Part shown: piece after piece, positions 1 to 5,521 of the stretch
Numbering within the stretch: position 1 is the stretch's first letter
Layout of the letters: every line of letters starts with the position of its first letter
Source of the DNA: Firmicutes bacterium UBA1047
GTDB lineage: Bacteria; Bacillota; Clostridia; Tissierellales; Sedimentibacteraceae
Assembly (NCBI GenBank): GCA_002316585.1
Contig: DCDU01000201.1
Coordinates: 1-5,822 of the forward strand
Reading direction: 5' to 3'
Length of the DNA: 5,822 nucleotides
The notes under the pieces: model-generated
What the model was told of the DNA's origin: nothing
What the model saw: only the letters and a program-made list of their open reading frames with translations
Databases searched by the model: none
Made by a program: the position numbers and the translations under genes

Positions 1-5
1 CAAGG

Positions 6-81
6 TGGTGGAAGCTATAGGGCTCGAACCTATGACGCCCTGCTTGTAAGGCAGATGCTCTCCCAGCTGAGCTAAGCTCCC
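6..81 (-). tRNA. tRNA-Val, anticodon UAC
   Basis: Read on the minus strand, this 76-nt gene folds into a full cloverleaf. The acceptor stem is GGGAGCT (75-81) with AGCTTCC (10-16), including one G-U pair. The D arm is GCTC/GAGC, and the anticodon stem TCTGC/GCAGG encloses the loop CTTACAA. The T arm contains GGTTCGAGCCC. The anticodon is UAC, which reads GUA and other Val codons. The discriminator base is A, and the 3' CCA is encoded (6-8), so CCA addition is needed only for repair. Only five bases lie beyond the 3' end in the window, so whether this is the first gene of a longer tRNA cluster cannot be seen. Confidence 0.97.
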
Positions 82-92
82 ACGCATAAAAA

Positions 93-121
93 AGTATACC
101 ATATCTTTTTAGTGTTGTCAA
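93..121 (-). promoter_or_regulatory. Near-consensus SigA promoter of tRNA-Val
   Basis: On the minus strand there is a perfect -35 TTGACA (116-121), a 17-nt spacer, and a -10 TATACT (93-98). Transcription should start near 86, giving a 5' leader of only about five nucleotides before the tRNA. Such strength fits a stable-RNA gene. Confidence 0.9.
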
Positions 122-154
122 AACATTTTCACGATTAAAGGATAAGTCCATTTA

Positions 155-180
155 CAAAAAATTGAGGTTCAAAAAATTGA
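155..180 (+). repeat. Short tandem direct repeat (11 bp, 15-bp period)
   Basis: CAAAAAATTGA occurs exactly twice, at 155-165 and 170-180. It lies upstream of the exporter promoter, between it and the divergent tRNA promoter. It could be a protein-binding site or chance similarity in A-rich DNA. Confidence 0.35.
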
Positions 181-203
181 ATTAATTTTATAAGATAAAA
201 CTC

Positions 204-231
204 TTTAAAAATCAATTTTAAGATGTATAAT
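204..231 (+). promoter_or_regulatory. Probable SigA promoter of the ABC exporter operon
   Basis: A perfect TATAAT lies at 226-231, with a weak -35 (TTTAAA, 204-209) at 16-nt spacing. The predicted start near 238 gives a leader of about 22 nt before the ATG at 260. The spacer carries an imperfect inverted repeat, TCTTTAAAA (202-210) and TTTTAAGA (216-223), which could bind a repressor. No regulator gene is present in the window. The -10 is convincing, while the -35 is poor, which is common for regulated promoters. Confidence 0.6.
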
Positions 232-259
232 AGAATTATATCAAAAAAAGGAGTGTAAA

Positions 260-2047
260 ATGATTTCAGACACAAAAGGCAGCAAGCCTGCATTTTTTAT
301 TCAAAGCAATTATATTAAGAAGTTTTTCAACAAGTATAAACTTCACTATTTTTTTGGACTTATAGCATTGTTGGCTGTTGACTATGTGCAGACCTTGGTG
401 CCATTGATTGTGGGCAATGTAATAGACCAGATAGAATTAAATAATTTCGATGCGGACTTTGTTGCAAATGCTGTATTTAAACTTTTAGGAATCGCTTTTA
501 CAATTTATGCCGGCAGGATATTATGGAGATACTTTATCTTCGGAAGCGCAAGAAGCATTGAAAGAGATATACGAAATGACCTGTTTCAGCATTTAGAAAA
601 AATGTCTGCAAAATATTATCAGGACCACAGTCCCGGCGAAATAATGGCTCATATGACAAATGACTTAGAAGCTGTAAGAATGGCATTGGGACCTGGAATT
701 CTTACCTTATTTGATGTTATGGCTCTTGGAACAATTACTGTATACAATATGATCGTTAAAATAGATCCATTGCTGACAGCAGCTGCCATCATACCATTGC
801 TGATGATTGCGGTCTCCGTCAGATTTATGGGAAGAGAAATGCACAAAAGATTCTCCGGCAGACAAGAAGCATTTGCGCAACTTTCTGATTTTGTACAGGA
901 AAATTTATCAGGTATTAAAGTAATTAAGTCTTTTGTTCAAGAAAATAAGTCTATTGAAGCTTTTGAAAAGGTTAACAAAAATACATTTAATAAGAATATG
1001 AGACTAATCAAGCTGCAAGCTTTAATGCATCCTTACATGAGTATGATTGCAGGTCTTGCATTGGCTGTTGCAATAGGTTACGGAGGATACATAACAATTT
1101 ACGGCAAAATAACCTTAGGTGAATTTACAGCATTCATTCAATATTTAGGAATGCTTGTGTGGCCGATGATGGCAGTAGGAATGACCATAAATATGTTTAC
1201 GATGGGCTCTGCATCATTGGAAAGAATTGAAAACATATTAAATGAACCTGTTGAAATCAAAGATTCTGAAGAAGCTGTTCCGATAAACAGTTTTGACGGC
1301 TCTATTGAGGTAAAAGATTTGAATTTTAAGTACCCCGATTCAGACAAATATGTGCTGAGTGATATTAATTTTAAGGTTGAAAAGGGACAAACACTTGGAA
1401 TAATCGGAAGGACAGGCAGCGGAAAAACCACATTGGTTAACTTGCTGTTAAGAATTTTTGACCCGAATGACAGCACTATTTTCTTGGGAGGGTATAATAT
1501 ACTTGATATACCGTTAAATGTTCTTCGAAAAAATATCGGTTATGTTCCGCAGGATAACTTTTTGTTTTCAGATACAATTTCAAACAATATTGATTTCGGT
1601 TTAAGAAAAGAAGAACAGGAAAAAATTATCGAAGCTGCAAAAGCCGCTTCAGTACATGACAATATTGTTGAGTTCAAACACGGTTATGAAACATTTATAG
1701 GTGAAAGGGGTGTTTCCCTTTCCGGAGGACAAAAACAAAGAATTTCTATTGCAAGAGCCCTAATAAAGGAACCCGAAATACTAATTCTTGACGATTCGGT
1801 TTCTGCCGTGGATACGGATACCGAAGAAAAAATACTGACACATCTTAAAGAAAATCGAAAAAATAAAACTAATGTAATAATTGCTCATAGAATTTCAACA
1901 ATTCAAGATTCTGACCTGATAATAGTATTAGATGAAGGAAAAATCGTTGAAACCGGAAATCATCACGAATTGCTGCAAAACAAAAAAGGGCTGTACAGCT
2001 CAATTTATGAAAAACAATTGCTTGAAAAAATGTTGGAGCAGGAATAG
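260..2047 (+). CDS. Heterodimeric ABC exporter, degenerate-site half (BmrC/LmrC/TM287-like)
   Basis: This 595-aa membrane half-transporter has six hydrophobic TM segments (roughly residues 29-50, 70-92, 145-162, 168-188, 255-280, 288-312) followed by an ATP-binding domain (about 348-585), the usual layout and length of type IV ABC exporters. Visible NBD motifs are A-loop Tyr358, Walker A GRTGSGKT (383-390), Q-loop Gln431, canonical LSGGQ (487-491), D-loop SAVD (515-518) and H-loop His543. Walker B ends LILDD, so Asp512 replaces the catalytic Glu. In known heterodimeric exporters this substitution marks the half with the degenerate ATP site. The start is ATG 260, with AAGGAG at 248-253 six bases upstream. 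It is the first gene of the operon, ten bases ahead of its partner. The family exports drugs, lipids or peptides; the substrate here is unknown. It resembles B. subtilis YheI/BmrC in type and in gene order. Confidence 0.93.
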   Translation: MISDTKGSKPAFFIQSNYIKKFFNKYKLHYFFGLIALLAVDYVQTLVPLIVGNVIDQIELNNFDADFVANAVFKLLGIAFTIYAGRILWRYFIFGSARSIERDIRNDLFQHLEKMSAKYYQDHSPGEIMAHMTNDLEAVRMALGPGILTLFDVMALGTITVYNMIVKIDPLLTAAAIIPLLMIAVSVRFMGREMHKRFSGRQEAFAQLSDFVQENLSGIKVIKSFVQENKSIEAFEKVNKNTFNKNMRLIKLQALMHPYMSMIAGLALAVAIGYGGYITIYGKITLGEFTAFIQYLGMLVWPMMAVGMTINMFTMGSASLERIENILNEPVEIKDSEEAVPINSFDGSIEVKDLNFKYPDSDKYVLSDINFKVEKGQTLGIIGRTGSGKTTLVNLLLRIFDPNDSTIFLGGYNILDIPLNVLRKNIGYVPQDNFLFSDTISNNIDFGLRKEEQEKIIEAAKAASVHDNIVEFKHGYETFIGERGVSLSGGQKQRISIARALIKEPEILILDDSVSAVDTDTEEKILTHLKENRKNKTNVIIAHRISTIQDSDLIIVLDEGKIVETGNHHELLQNKKGLYSSIYEKQLLEKMLEQE

Positions 2048-2055
2048 AGGTGGGG
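2047..2055 (+). promoter_or_regulatory. Ribosome binding site that fixes the start of the second ABC gene
   Basis: GAGGTGGGG begins at the last base of the TAG stop codon of the upstream gene and ends two bases before ATG 2058. The core GAGGTG leaves about five bases of spacing. This supports 2058 rather than 1932 as the start, and suggests that ribosomes finishing the first cistron can feed the second. Confidence 0.8.
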
Positions 2056-2057
2056 AT

Positions 2058-3854
2058 ATGGAAAAAGAACAATTAAAAAAAATAGATAAAAAATTATTGA
2101 GGCGGCTTTTAAAATATGCAAAACCCTATGTTTTAAACTTTGTGATTGCAGTTGCAATTATTGTAGTAATAGTTGCATTTGAGCTATATCAGCCTGTCCT
2201 CATCGGTCAGGCTGTTGACGGCTTTCTTTCAAAATACACAAACAAAGCGGTAGTTATTACAGAAGCGGAACAAAGCTTGCATGCTGCCGGTATAATAAAA
2301 ACAGGCTTTATTTATCTTTTAACTGTTATAGCAGTATTTCTGCTTCAATACAGCCAGGCCAGAATATTGGCACGCACAGGTCAAAATATTATTTACAATA
2401 TAAGAATGGAAATATACACTCACTTAAGTAAACTTTCACTAAGCTTTTTTACAAAAAACCCAATCGGAAGACTGGTAACCAGAGTCACCAATGATACAGA
2501 GGCACTTAATGAAATGTATACCAGTGTAATTGTTAATATTATGAAAAGCATATTTGTATTGTTCGGAGTAATTATTACAATGATTTCATACAACATAAGG
2601 CTATCCCTTTTAACATTTACGGTAATACCCTTTATAATAGTTTTTACATTTACCTTTAAAAATATTTCGAAAAAAAATCACAGGAAAATAAGAAGTAGAA
2701 TTTCAGCAATGAATGCTTTTATATCGGAACATGTGTCAGGAATGAAAGTTGTTCAAATATTTGCTGTTGAAGATGCAACCTTTAAAAAGTTTAAAAATGA
2801 AAATGAAAAATTAAAGAAAGAAAATATGAAACAACTATTTACCTTCAGCATTTACAATCCTACAAATTATTTAATGAGGATTGCCGCAACCTGCATACTG
2901 CTGTGGTTTGGAGGCAAAATGGTCATAGAAGGCTCTGTCAGCATAGGAACGATCGTTATATTCCAAGGGTACATCACTAAATTTTTCGAGCCCATACAGG
3001 AGCTTGCAGAACAGCTTAATATAATCCAGTCAGCCTCGGCAGCTTCTGAAAGAATTTTTCTTCTGCTAAATGAAGAACCTGAAATTAATGACAGCGAAAA
3101 TGCAATTGAAATTGACAACTTTAAAGGAAGTATCGAGTTTAAGAATGTATGGTTTGCTTATAAAGAGGATGAATGGATATTAAAGGATGTATCTTTCAAG
3201 GTTAACCCCGGTGAATCCGCTGCTTTTGTAGGAGCGACAGGCGCAGGAAAAACAACCATTCAAAATTTAATATGCAGATACTACGATATTCAAAAAGGAG
3301 AAATATTGGTAGACGGAATAAACATCAAGGACATTAAAGTTTCAAGCTTAAGAAAAAATATCGGTCAGATGCTTCAGGATGTATTTTTGTTTTCAGGCGA
3401 TATTAAAAGCAATATCAGGCTTAAAAACGAGAGCATAACAGATGAAGAAATAATTGAATCATCGAAGTATGTTAATGCAGACAGCTTTATTTCAAAATAC
3501 GATGACACTTATGACCACCATGTTATTGAAAACGGAGCTGCCTTTTCCGCAGGACAGAGACAGCTGATATCATTTGCCAGGACATTGGCATTTAAGCCGG
3601 ATATACTAATCCTTGATGAAGCAACGGCCAACATTGATACAGAAACAGAGGTTTTAATTCAGGATGCACTTAAAAAGCTAATGAAGGACCGAACAACATT
3701 GATTGTAGCCCACAGGCTTTCAACCATTCAGAATTCTGACAAAATAATTGTAATGCACAAGGGAAGAATTAGAGAAGAAGGAACACATCAGGAGCTGTTG
3801 GCTAAAAAAGGTATATATTACAAGCTGTATAAACTGCAATATGAGCATGCGTAA
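2058..3854 (+). CDS. Heterodimeric ABC exporter, catalytic half (BmrD/LmrD/TM288-like)
   Basis: This 598-aa half-transporter has TM segments near residues 24-48, 83-100, 155-177, 182-202, 270-288 and 294-310, then an ATP-binding domain from about 355. Motifs are A-loop Tyr368, Walker A GATGAGKT (392-399), Q-loop Gln440, Walker B ILILD with catalytic Glu521, and H-loop His552. The signature reads FSAGQ (496-500) instead of LSGGQ. In a heterodimer this sequence would face the Asp512 site of the upstream protein, while the LSGGQ of that protein would complete the active site containing Glu521. The two genes therefore look like an obligate pair. The start is ATG 2058, with GAGGTGGGG directly upstream (2047-2055). 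An in-frame ATG at 1932 would add 42 residues encoded entirely inside the upstream gene and has no membrane or domain logic. The ten-base gap implies cotranscription. The substrate is unknown; multidrug export is typical of the family. Confidence 0.93.
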   Translation: MEKEQLKKIDKKLLRRLLKYAKPYVLNFVIAVAIIVVIVAFELYQPVLIGQAVDGFLSKYTNKAVVITEAEQSLHAAGIIKTGFIYLLTVIAVFLLQYSQARILARTGQNIIYNIRMEIYTHLSKLSLSFFTKNPIGRLVTRVTNDTEALNEMYTSVIVNIMKSIFVLFGVIITMISYNIRLSLLTFTVIPFIIVFTFTFKNISKKNHRKIRSRISAMNAFISEHVSGMKVVQIFAVEDATFKKFKNENEKLKKENMKQLFTFSIYNPTNYLMRIAATCILLWFGGKMVIEGSVSIGTIVIFQGYITKFFEPIQELAEQLNIIQSASAASERIFLLLNEEPEINDSENAIEIDNFKGSIEFKNVWFAYKEDEWILKDVSFKVNPGESAAFVGATGAGKTTIQNLICRYYDIQKGEILVDGINIKDIKVSSLRKNIGQMLQDVFLFSGDIKSNIRLKNESITDEEIIESSKYVNADSFISKYDDTYDHHVIENGAAFSAGQRQLISFARTLAFKPDILILDEATANIDTETEVLIQDALKKLMKDRTTLIVAHRLSTIQNSDKIIVMHKGRIREEGTHQELLAKKGIYYKLYKLQYEHA

Positions 3855-3905
3855 TACAATAGACAGAAGTCGAAAAGATTAATGATAATAATTTAGGAGG
3901 AGCTT

Positions 3906-4190
3906 ATGGTTAAAGTAGTAGCAAAAGGATATTTTTATGAAGACAAAACAGAAGAAGCGATAAAGATATATGAAGAGTTGGTTGAAAAAACGAGGCTGGA
4001 AGATGGGTGTATATCATACAATTTATTCAGAGATAAAAATGATTGCTCAATCTTAACAATGATTGAAGAATGGAAAAGTCAGGACGCTTTGGATAAACAT
4101 ATGAAAACAGAGCATTTCACAAGATTGGTACCCCAGTTGGGAAAATTAAGAAAAAGCAGCGAGCTAAATACTTACGAATTGGTACTGTAA
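3906..4190 (+). CDS. ABM-domain protein (putative quinol monooxygenase, YgiN-like)
   Basis: This is a 94-aa soluble protein with no signal peptide or TM segment, about the normal length for a single antibiotic biosynthesis monooxygenase (ABM) dimeric ferredoxin-like domain. Family marks are an early helix rich in Glu/Lys (about 14-30), the strand motif EDGCISYNLF (32-41), and the segment EEWKSQDALDKHMKTEHF (54-71) with Trp56, His65 and His70. Related proteins are cofactor-free monooxygenases acting on quinones or aromatic polyketides, or haem-degrading enzymes. Many remain uncharacterised, so the reaction cannot be assigned. The start is ATG 3906 with a strong GGAGG at 3896-3900. It follows the ABC pair by 51 bases with no terminator between, so it is probably the third cistron. 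A link to detoxification alongside export is reasonable inference only. Confidence 0.85.
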   Translation: MVKVVAKGYFYEDKTEEAIKIYEELVEKTRLEDGCISYNLFRDKNDCSILTMIEEWKSQDALDKHMKTEHFTRLVPQLGKLRKSSELNTYELVL

Positions 4191-4198
4191 CTGTAAAT

Positions 4199-4228
4199 AA
4201 AAAGGTGATACGACCACATCACCTTTTT
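4199..4228. terminator. Bidirectional intrinsic terminator between convergent operons
   Basis: AAAAAGGTGAT (4199-4209) and ATCACCTTTTT (4218-4228) form a perfect 11-bp stem around an 8-nt loop. On the plus strand the stem ends in five U's just after the ABM gene stop. On the minus strand it ends in TTTTTATTT. It can therefore stop the exporter operon and also transcripts running through from thiT. Confidence 0.85.
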
Positions 4229-4231
4229 GTA

Positions 4232-4284
4232 TGCCCTAACTCCGTTTTTCTGAGTCCTTTTTCAGAAAAACGGCTGATAGGGCA
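4232..4284. repeat. Long two-part hairpin (inverted repeat) in the convergent gap
   Basis: A perfect 12-bp inner stem, CCGTTTTTCTGA (4242-4253) with TCAGAAAAACGG (4262-4273), encloses an 8-nt loop. A second perfect 7-bp outer stem, TGCCCTA (4232-4238) with TAGGGCA (4278-4284), closes it across a small asymmetric internal loop (3 and 4 nt). No U-tract follows on either strand, so it does not look like an ordinary terminator. It could be a structured 3'-UTR, an RNA-stabilising element, or part of a dispersed palindromic repeat. Confidence 0.75.
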
Positions 4285-4288
4285 ATCG

Positions 4289-4346
4289 CACAGAATTCCC
4301 AATTTATACGGCGTAAGGAGCAGATAAATTGGTGAATTCCCCAGTG
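4289..4346. repeat. Second long hairpin (15-bp stem with one bulge)
   Basis: The left arm GAATTCCCAATTTAT (4293-4307) pairs with the right arm 4324-4339 over 15 positions, with a single unpaired base (T4333). The loop of 16 nt (4308-4323) is relatively GC-rich. CAC (4289-4291) and GTG (4344-4346) could extend the stem across an internal loop. It starts only four bases after the preceding hairpin. Neither side has a U-tract. Together the two hairpins fill most of the non-coding gap before the thiT stop codon. No reading frame of note lies here. Confidence 0.7.
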
Positions 4347-4361
4347 TTTATTTCTTATTGA

Positions 4362-4988
4362 TTATTCCTTAAATCTGTCGAATATATTCCTAATCTTCGG
4401 TATGGATAAAATCACCACTGTGGCAATTGCTTCAGGTAAAATATATGTCATATTGTAAAAAAATGACCAGGATACAGCATTGAATCCTTCTGCCGCATAC
4501 ATTCCCCAAAAAATTATTCCCGAAAGAACAACTACTAAGTATCTACCTAAAACACCTATACAGTATCCCTTAATCATACCATTCTTTGAGTTTCTTAATA
4601 GTCCTCCAATACCTATTGCACCAAATCCAAGGGGATAATCCATAAACAATTGAACAGGATGAATTACATATGGATTTAGCACCAAGTCCATAAGACCGTA
4701 TGCGAGACCTGCTAATATACCTTGTCTTGGTCCGAACAAATAGCCTACCAAAAATAATGCGAACATGCTAAAAGCAGTTATTGATCCGCCATGTGGCATC
4801 CTAAACAATGTTACATTATTTAAAACGAATGTTACAGCCAATAAAACAGCTGTTTTTACCAGCACTGATACATCATTTGTTTTTTTATTTGTTCTCATTA
4901 CCAGCAATAATAAAATAAATATTACTGCTACTGTTGTAATCTGCCCGGGAACAGATTCAAAAAATAATTGTAAAACTTCTCCTGACAT
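4362..4988 (-). CDS. thiT: ThiT-family ECF transporter S-component (thiamine uptake)
   Basis: This 208-aa hydrophobic membrane protein should bind thiamine and dock on the shared ECF module (EcfT and two ATPases), none of which is encoded here. The AxxxA motif of S-components, used for contact with EcfT, is visible as AVLLA (47-51). ThiT-like stretches include MPHGGSITAFSM (64-75), YVIHPVQLFMDYPLGF (107-122), GRYLVVVLSG (148-157) and SFFYNMTYILPEA (175-187). An extra N-terminal TM segment (about 16-31) precedes the S-component core, making the protein longer than the roughly 180-aa L. lactis ThiT. From memory of the family, a His usually follows GRY by three residues and a Tyr precedes the YN motif. 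Here these are Val153 and Trp174, so the ligand pocket may differ. Asn179 is kept. The TPP riboswitch upstream independently supports a role in thiamine or thiamine-precursor uptake. The start is ATG 4988, with GGGAGG six bases upstream. Confidence 0.9.
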   Translation of the reverse strand: MSGEVLQLFFESVPGQITTVAVIFILLLLVMRTNKKTNDVSVLVKTAVLLAVTFVLNNVTLFRMPHGGSITAFSMFALFLVGYLFGPRQGILAGLAYGLMDLVLNPYVIHPVQLFMDYPLGFGAIGIGGLLRNSKNGMIKGYCIGVLGRYLVVVLSGIIFWGMYAAEGFNAVSWSFFYNMTYILPEAIATVVILSIPKIRNIFDRFKE

Positions 4989-5015
4989 AAAAAACCTCCC
5001 ACTTTCGCTGGGAGG
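4989..5015 (-). terminator. Riboswitch expression platform: terminator that also hides the thiT SD
   Basis: On the minus strand, CCTCCCA (5009-5015) pairs with TGGGAGG (4995-5001) around the loop GCGAAAG, followed by six U's (4989-4994). The 3' arm contains GGGAGG (4995-5000), the only good Shine-Dalgarno sequence for thiT. The U-tract directly touches the ATG at 4986-4988. When formed, the hairpin would both end transcription and block ribosome binding. Confidence 0.85.
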
Positions 5016-5035
5016 GGCTAAACTATGCTTTACGG

Positions 5036-5109
5036 TCGTCTTCCTTTCGCCGGTATTAACCGGATCAAGTTTTGAGGGTAAATTCTCAGCATTTAAGCAC
5101 CCCTAGCGA
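5036..5109 (-). promoter_or_regulatory. TPP (THI-box) riboswitch aptamer
   Basis: The minus strand shows the conserved THI elements in order: AGGGGTG (5098-5104), CTGAGA (5084-5089), ACCCT (5075-5079), CTTGATC, then the CCGG-TTAATA-CCGG hairpin (5050-5063) and CGAAAGGA. P1 can form between TCGCT (5105-5109) and AGACGA (5036-5041) with one bulged A, which is short. P3 is minimal. The aptamer should bind thiamine pyrophosphate and turn thiT off. A candidate antiterminator pairs AGGGGT (5099-5104) with GCCCCT (5013-5018), overlapping the 5' arm of the terminator. That pairing is inferred. Confidence 0.93.
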
Positions 5110-5133
5110 ATTACTTTATTTTATTATAAATGT

Positions 5134-5161
5134 ATTATATCACTAATTATATTTATTTCAA
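5134..5161 (-). promoter_or_regulatory. SigA promoter of the thiT riboswitch transcript
   Basis: The minus strand carries TTGAAA (5156-5161), a 16-nt spacer and TATAAT (5134-5139). The -10 is preceded by TGA, giving an extended -10 element. Transcription would start near 5127, about 18 bases before the aptamer. Confidence 0.8.
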
Positions 5162-5310
5162 CTGAAATTTTTTTAATGCCTTTAATAACTCAACTCACCA
5201 TAACTCAAGTCCTATAATCAACATTTTTAGAAATACGTCACTTTTTGTCTATATATGAATAATATAATTATAAACTATTTCATTATTGAAATGGCCAAAT
5301 ATTCATCAGA
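5162..5310 (+). other. Non-coding gap between the divergent thiT and cotJ promoters
   Basis: This AT-rich stretch holds no supportable gene. TAACTCAA occurs twice (5186-5193 and 5201-5208, 15-bp period). The cotJ promoter must lie at its right end. No strong hairpin is evident. Confidence 0.5.
5249..5276 (+). promoter_or_regulatory. Tentative SigE-type promoter for cotJ
   Basis: TATAAACT (5269-5276) matches 6 of 8 positions of the SigE -10 consensus CATACAMT as known from Bacillus. CTATATA (5249-5255) lies 13 bases upstream and resembles the ATATT core of the -35 only weakly. It is proposed because cotJ operons are expressed by mother-cell SigE in B. subtilis. The local AT richness makes chance matches easy. 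Confidence 0.3.
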
Positions 5311-5315
5311 AAGGA
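5311..5315 (+). promoter_or_regulatory. Ribosome binding site deciding the cotJA start
   Basis: AAGGA at 5311-5315 is the only Shine-Dalgarno-like sequence near the 5' end of cotJA. It abuts ATG 5316, which is too close for initiation there, but lies nine bases before the in-frame TTG at 5325. Confidence 0.55.
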
Positions 5316-5324
5316 ATGAAGATA

Positions 5325-5519
5325 TTGATTAGACGTGATGACAATAATTATATACCAATGGTACCATATATGCCTGAAAATCCTATGCCGGGATACGGAT
5401 ACGTACCTTATCAAATAAACCCGCGCTATTTCAACAATTTAAATGAGGCCTTTGTTCATGGAACCATATTTCCGGATTTAGTTACTCCATATTTAGAATT
5501 TCTTCAAAAAGGGGTGTAA
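5325..5519 (+). CDS. cotJA: Spore coat-associated protein CotJA
   Basis: This is a small soluble protein of 64 aa from TTG 5325, or 67 aa from ATG 5316. The diagnostic CotJA core is present: YGYVPYQ, then LNEAFVHGTIFPDL and PYLEFL, matching the family pattern of a VPxQ motif followed by EA...GT.FP.L..PY. The N-terminal part is rich in Pro, Met and Tyr. In Bacillus, CotJA is part of the coat-associated CotJABC set made in the mother cell and helps place the CotJC catalase-like protein. The TTG start is preferred because the AAGGA site is properly spaced only for it. A further in-frame TTG at 5286 would give 77 aa but has no ribosome site. The stop lies two bases before the next start, indicating translational coupling with cotJB. 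Confidence 0.88.
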   Translation: MIRRDDNNYIPMVPYMPENPMPGYGYVPYQINPRYFNNLNEAFVHGTIFPDLVTPYLEFLQKGV

Positions 5520-5521
5520 TT

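Noticed and set aside
649..846. Minus-strand ORF of 65 codons inside the first ABC gene
   Set aside because: Antisense shadow of a clear ABC exporter gene, with no recognisable protein features of its own.
1138..1476. Minus-strand ORF of 112 codons inside the first ABC gene
   Set aside because: It covers the antisense of the TM6 to Walker A region; composition reflects the opposite strand and no family is recognised.
1932..2057. 42-codon N-terminal extension of the second ABC gene from ATG 1932
   Set aside because: It lies wholly inside the upstream ABC gene in another frame and is Cys/Lys-rich with no family similarity. A strong ribosome site fits ATG 2058.
1869..2072. Minus-strand ORF across the junction of the two ABC genes
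   Set aside because: Antisense to the conserved C-terminus of the first half-transporter and the ribosome site of the second; no protein evidence.
2867..3118. Minus-strand ORF of 83 codons inside the second ABC gene
   Set aside because: Antisense shadow of conserved transporter sequence.
4199..4346. CRISPR-like repeats in the convergent gap
   Set aside because: There are three different hairpins and no recurring repeat unit or spacers.
4315..4362. AAGGAG in the hairpin loop followed by TTG/GTG as a possible small gene
   Set aside because: The frame from TTG 4329 closes after about ten codons and the sequence lies inside an inverted repeat.
4765..5106. Plus-strand ORF of 113 codons over the thiT 5' end and riboswitch
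   Set aside because: It runs antisense through thiT, the terminator hairpin and the TPP aptamer, all of which are better explained on the minus strand.
5213..5218. TATAAT on the plus strand as a SigA promoter for cotJ
   Set aside because: There is no acceptable -35 at 16-18 bases upstream, and cotJ operons are normally under sporulation sigma control.
5291..5332. 13-codon ORF from ATG 5291 overlapping the cotJA start as a leader peptide
   Set aside because: No ribosome binding site precedes it and nothing suggests attenuation.
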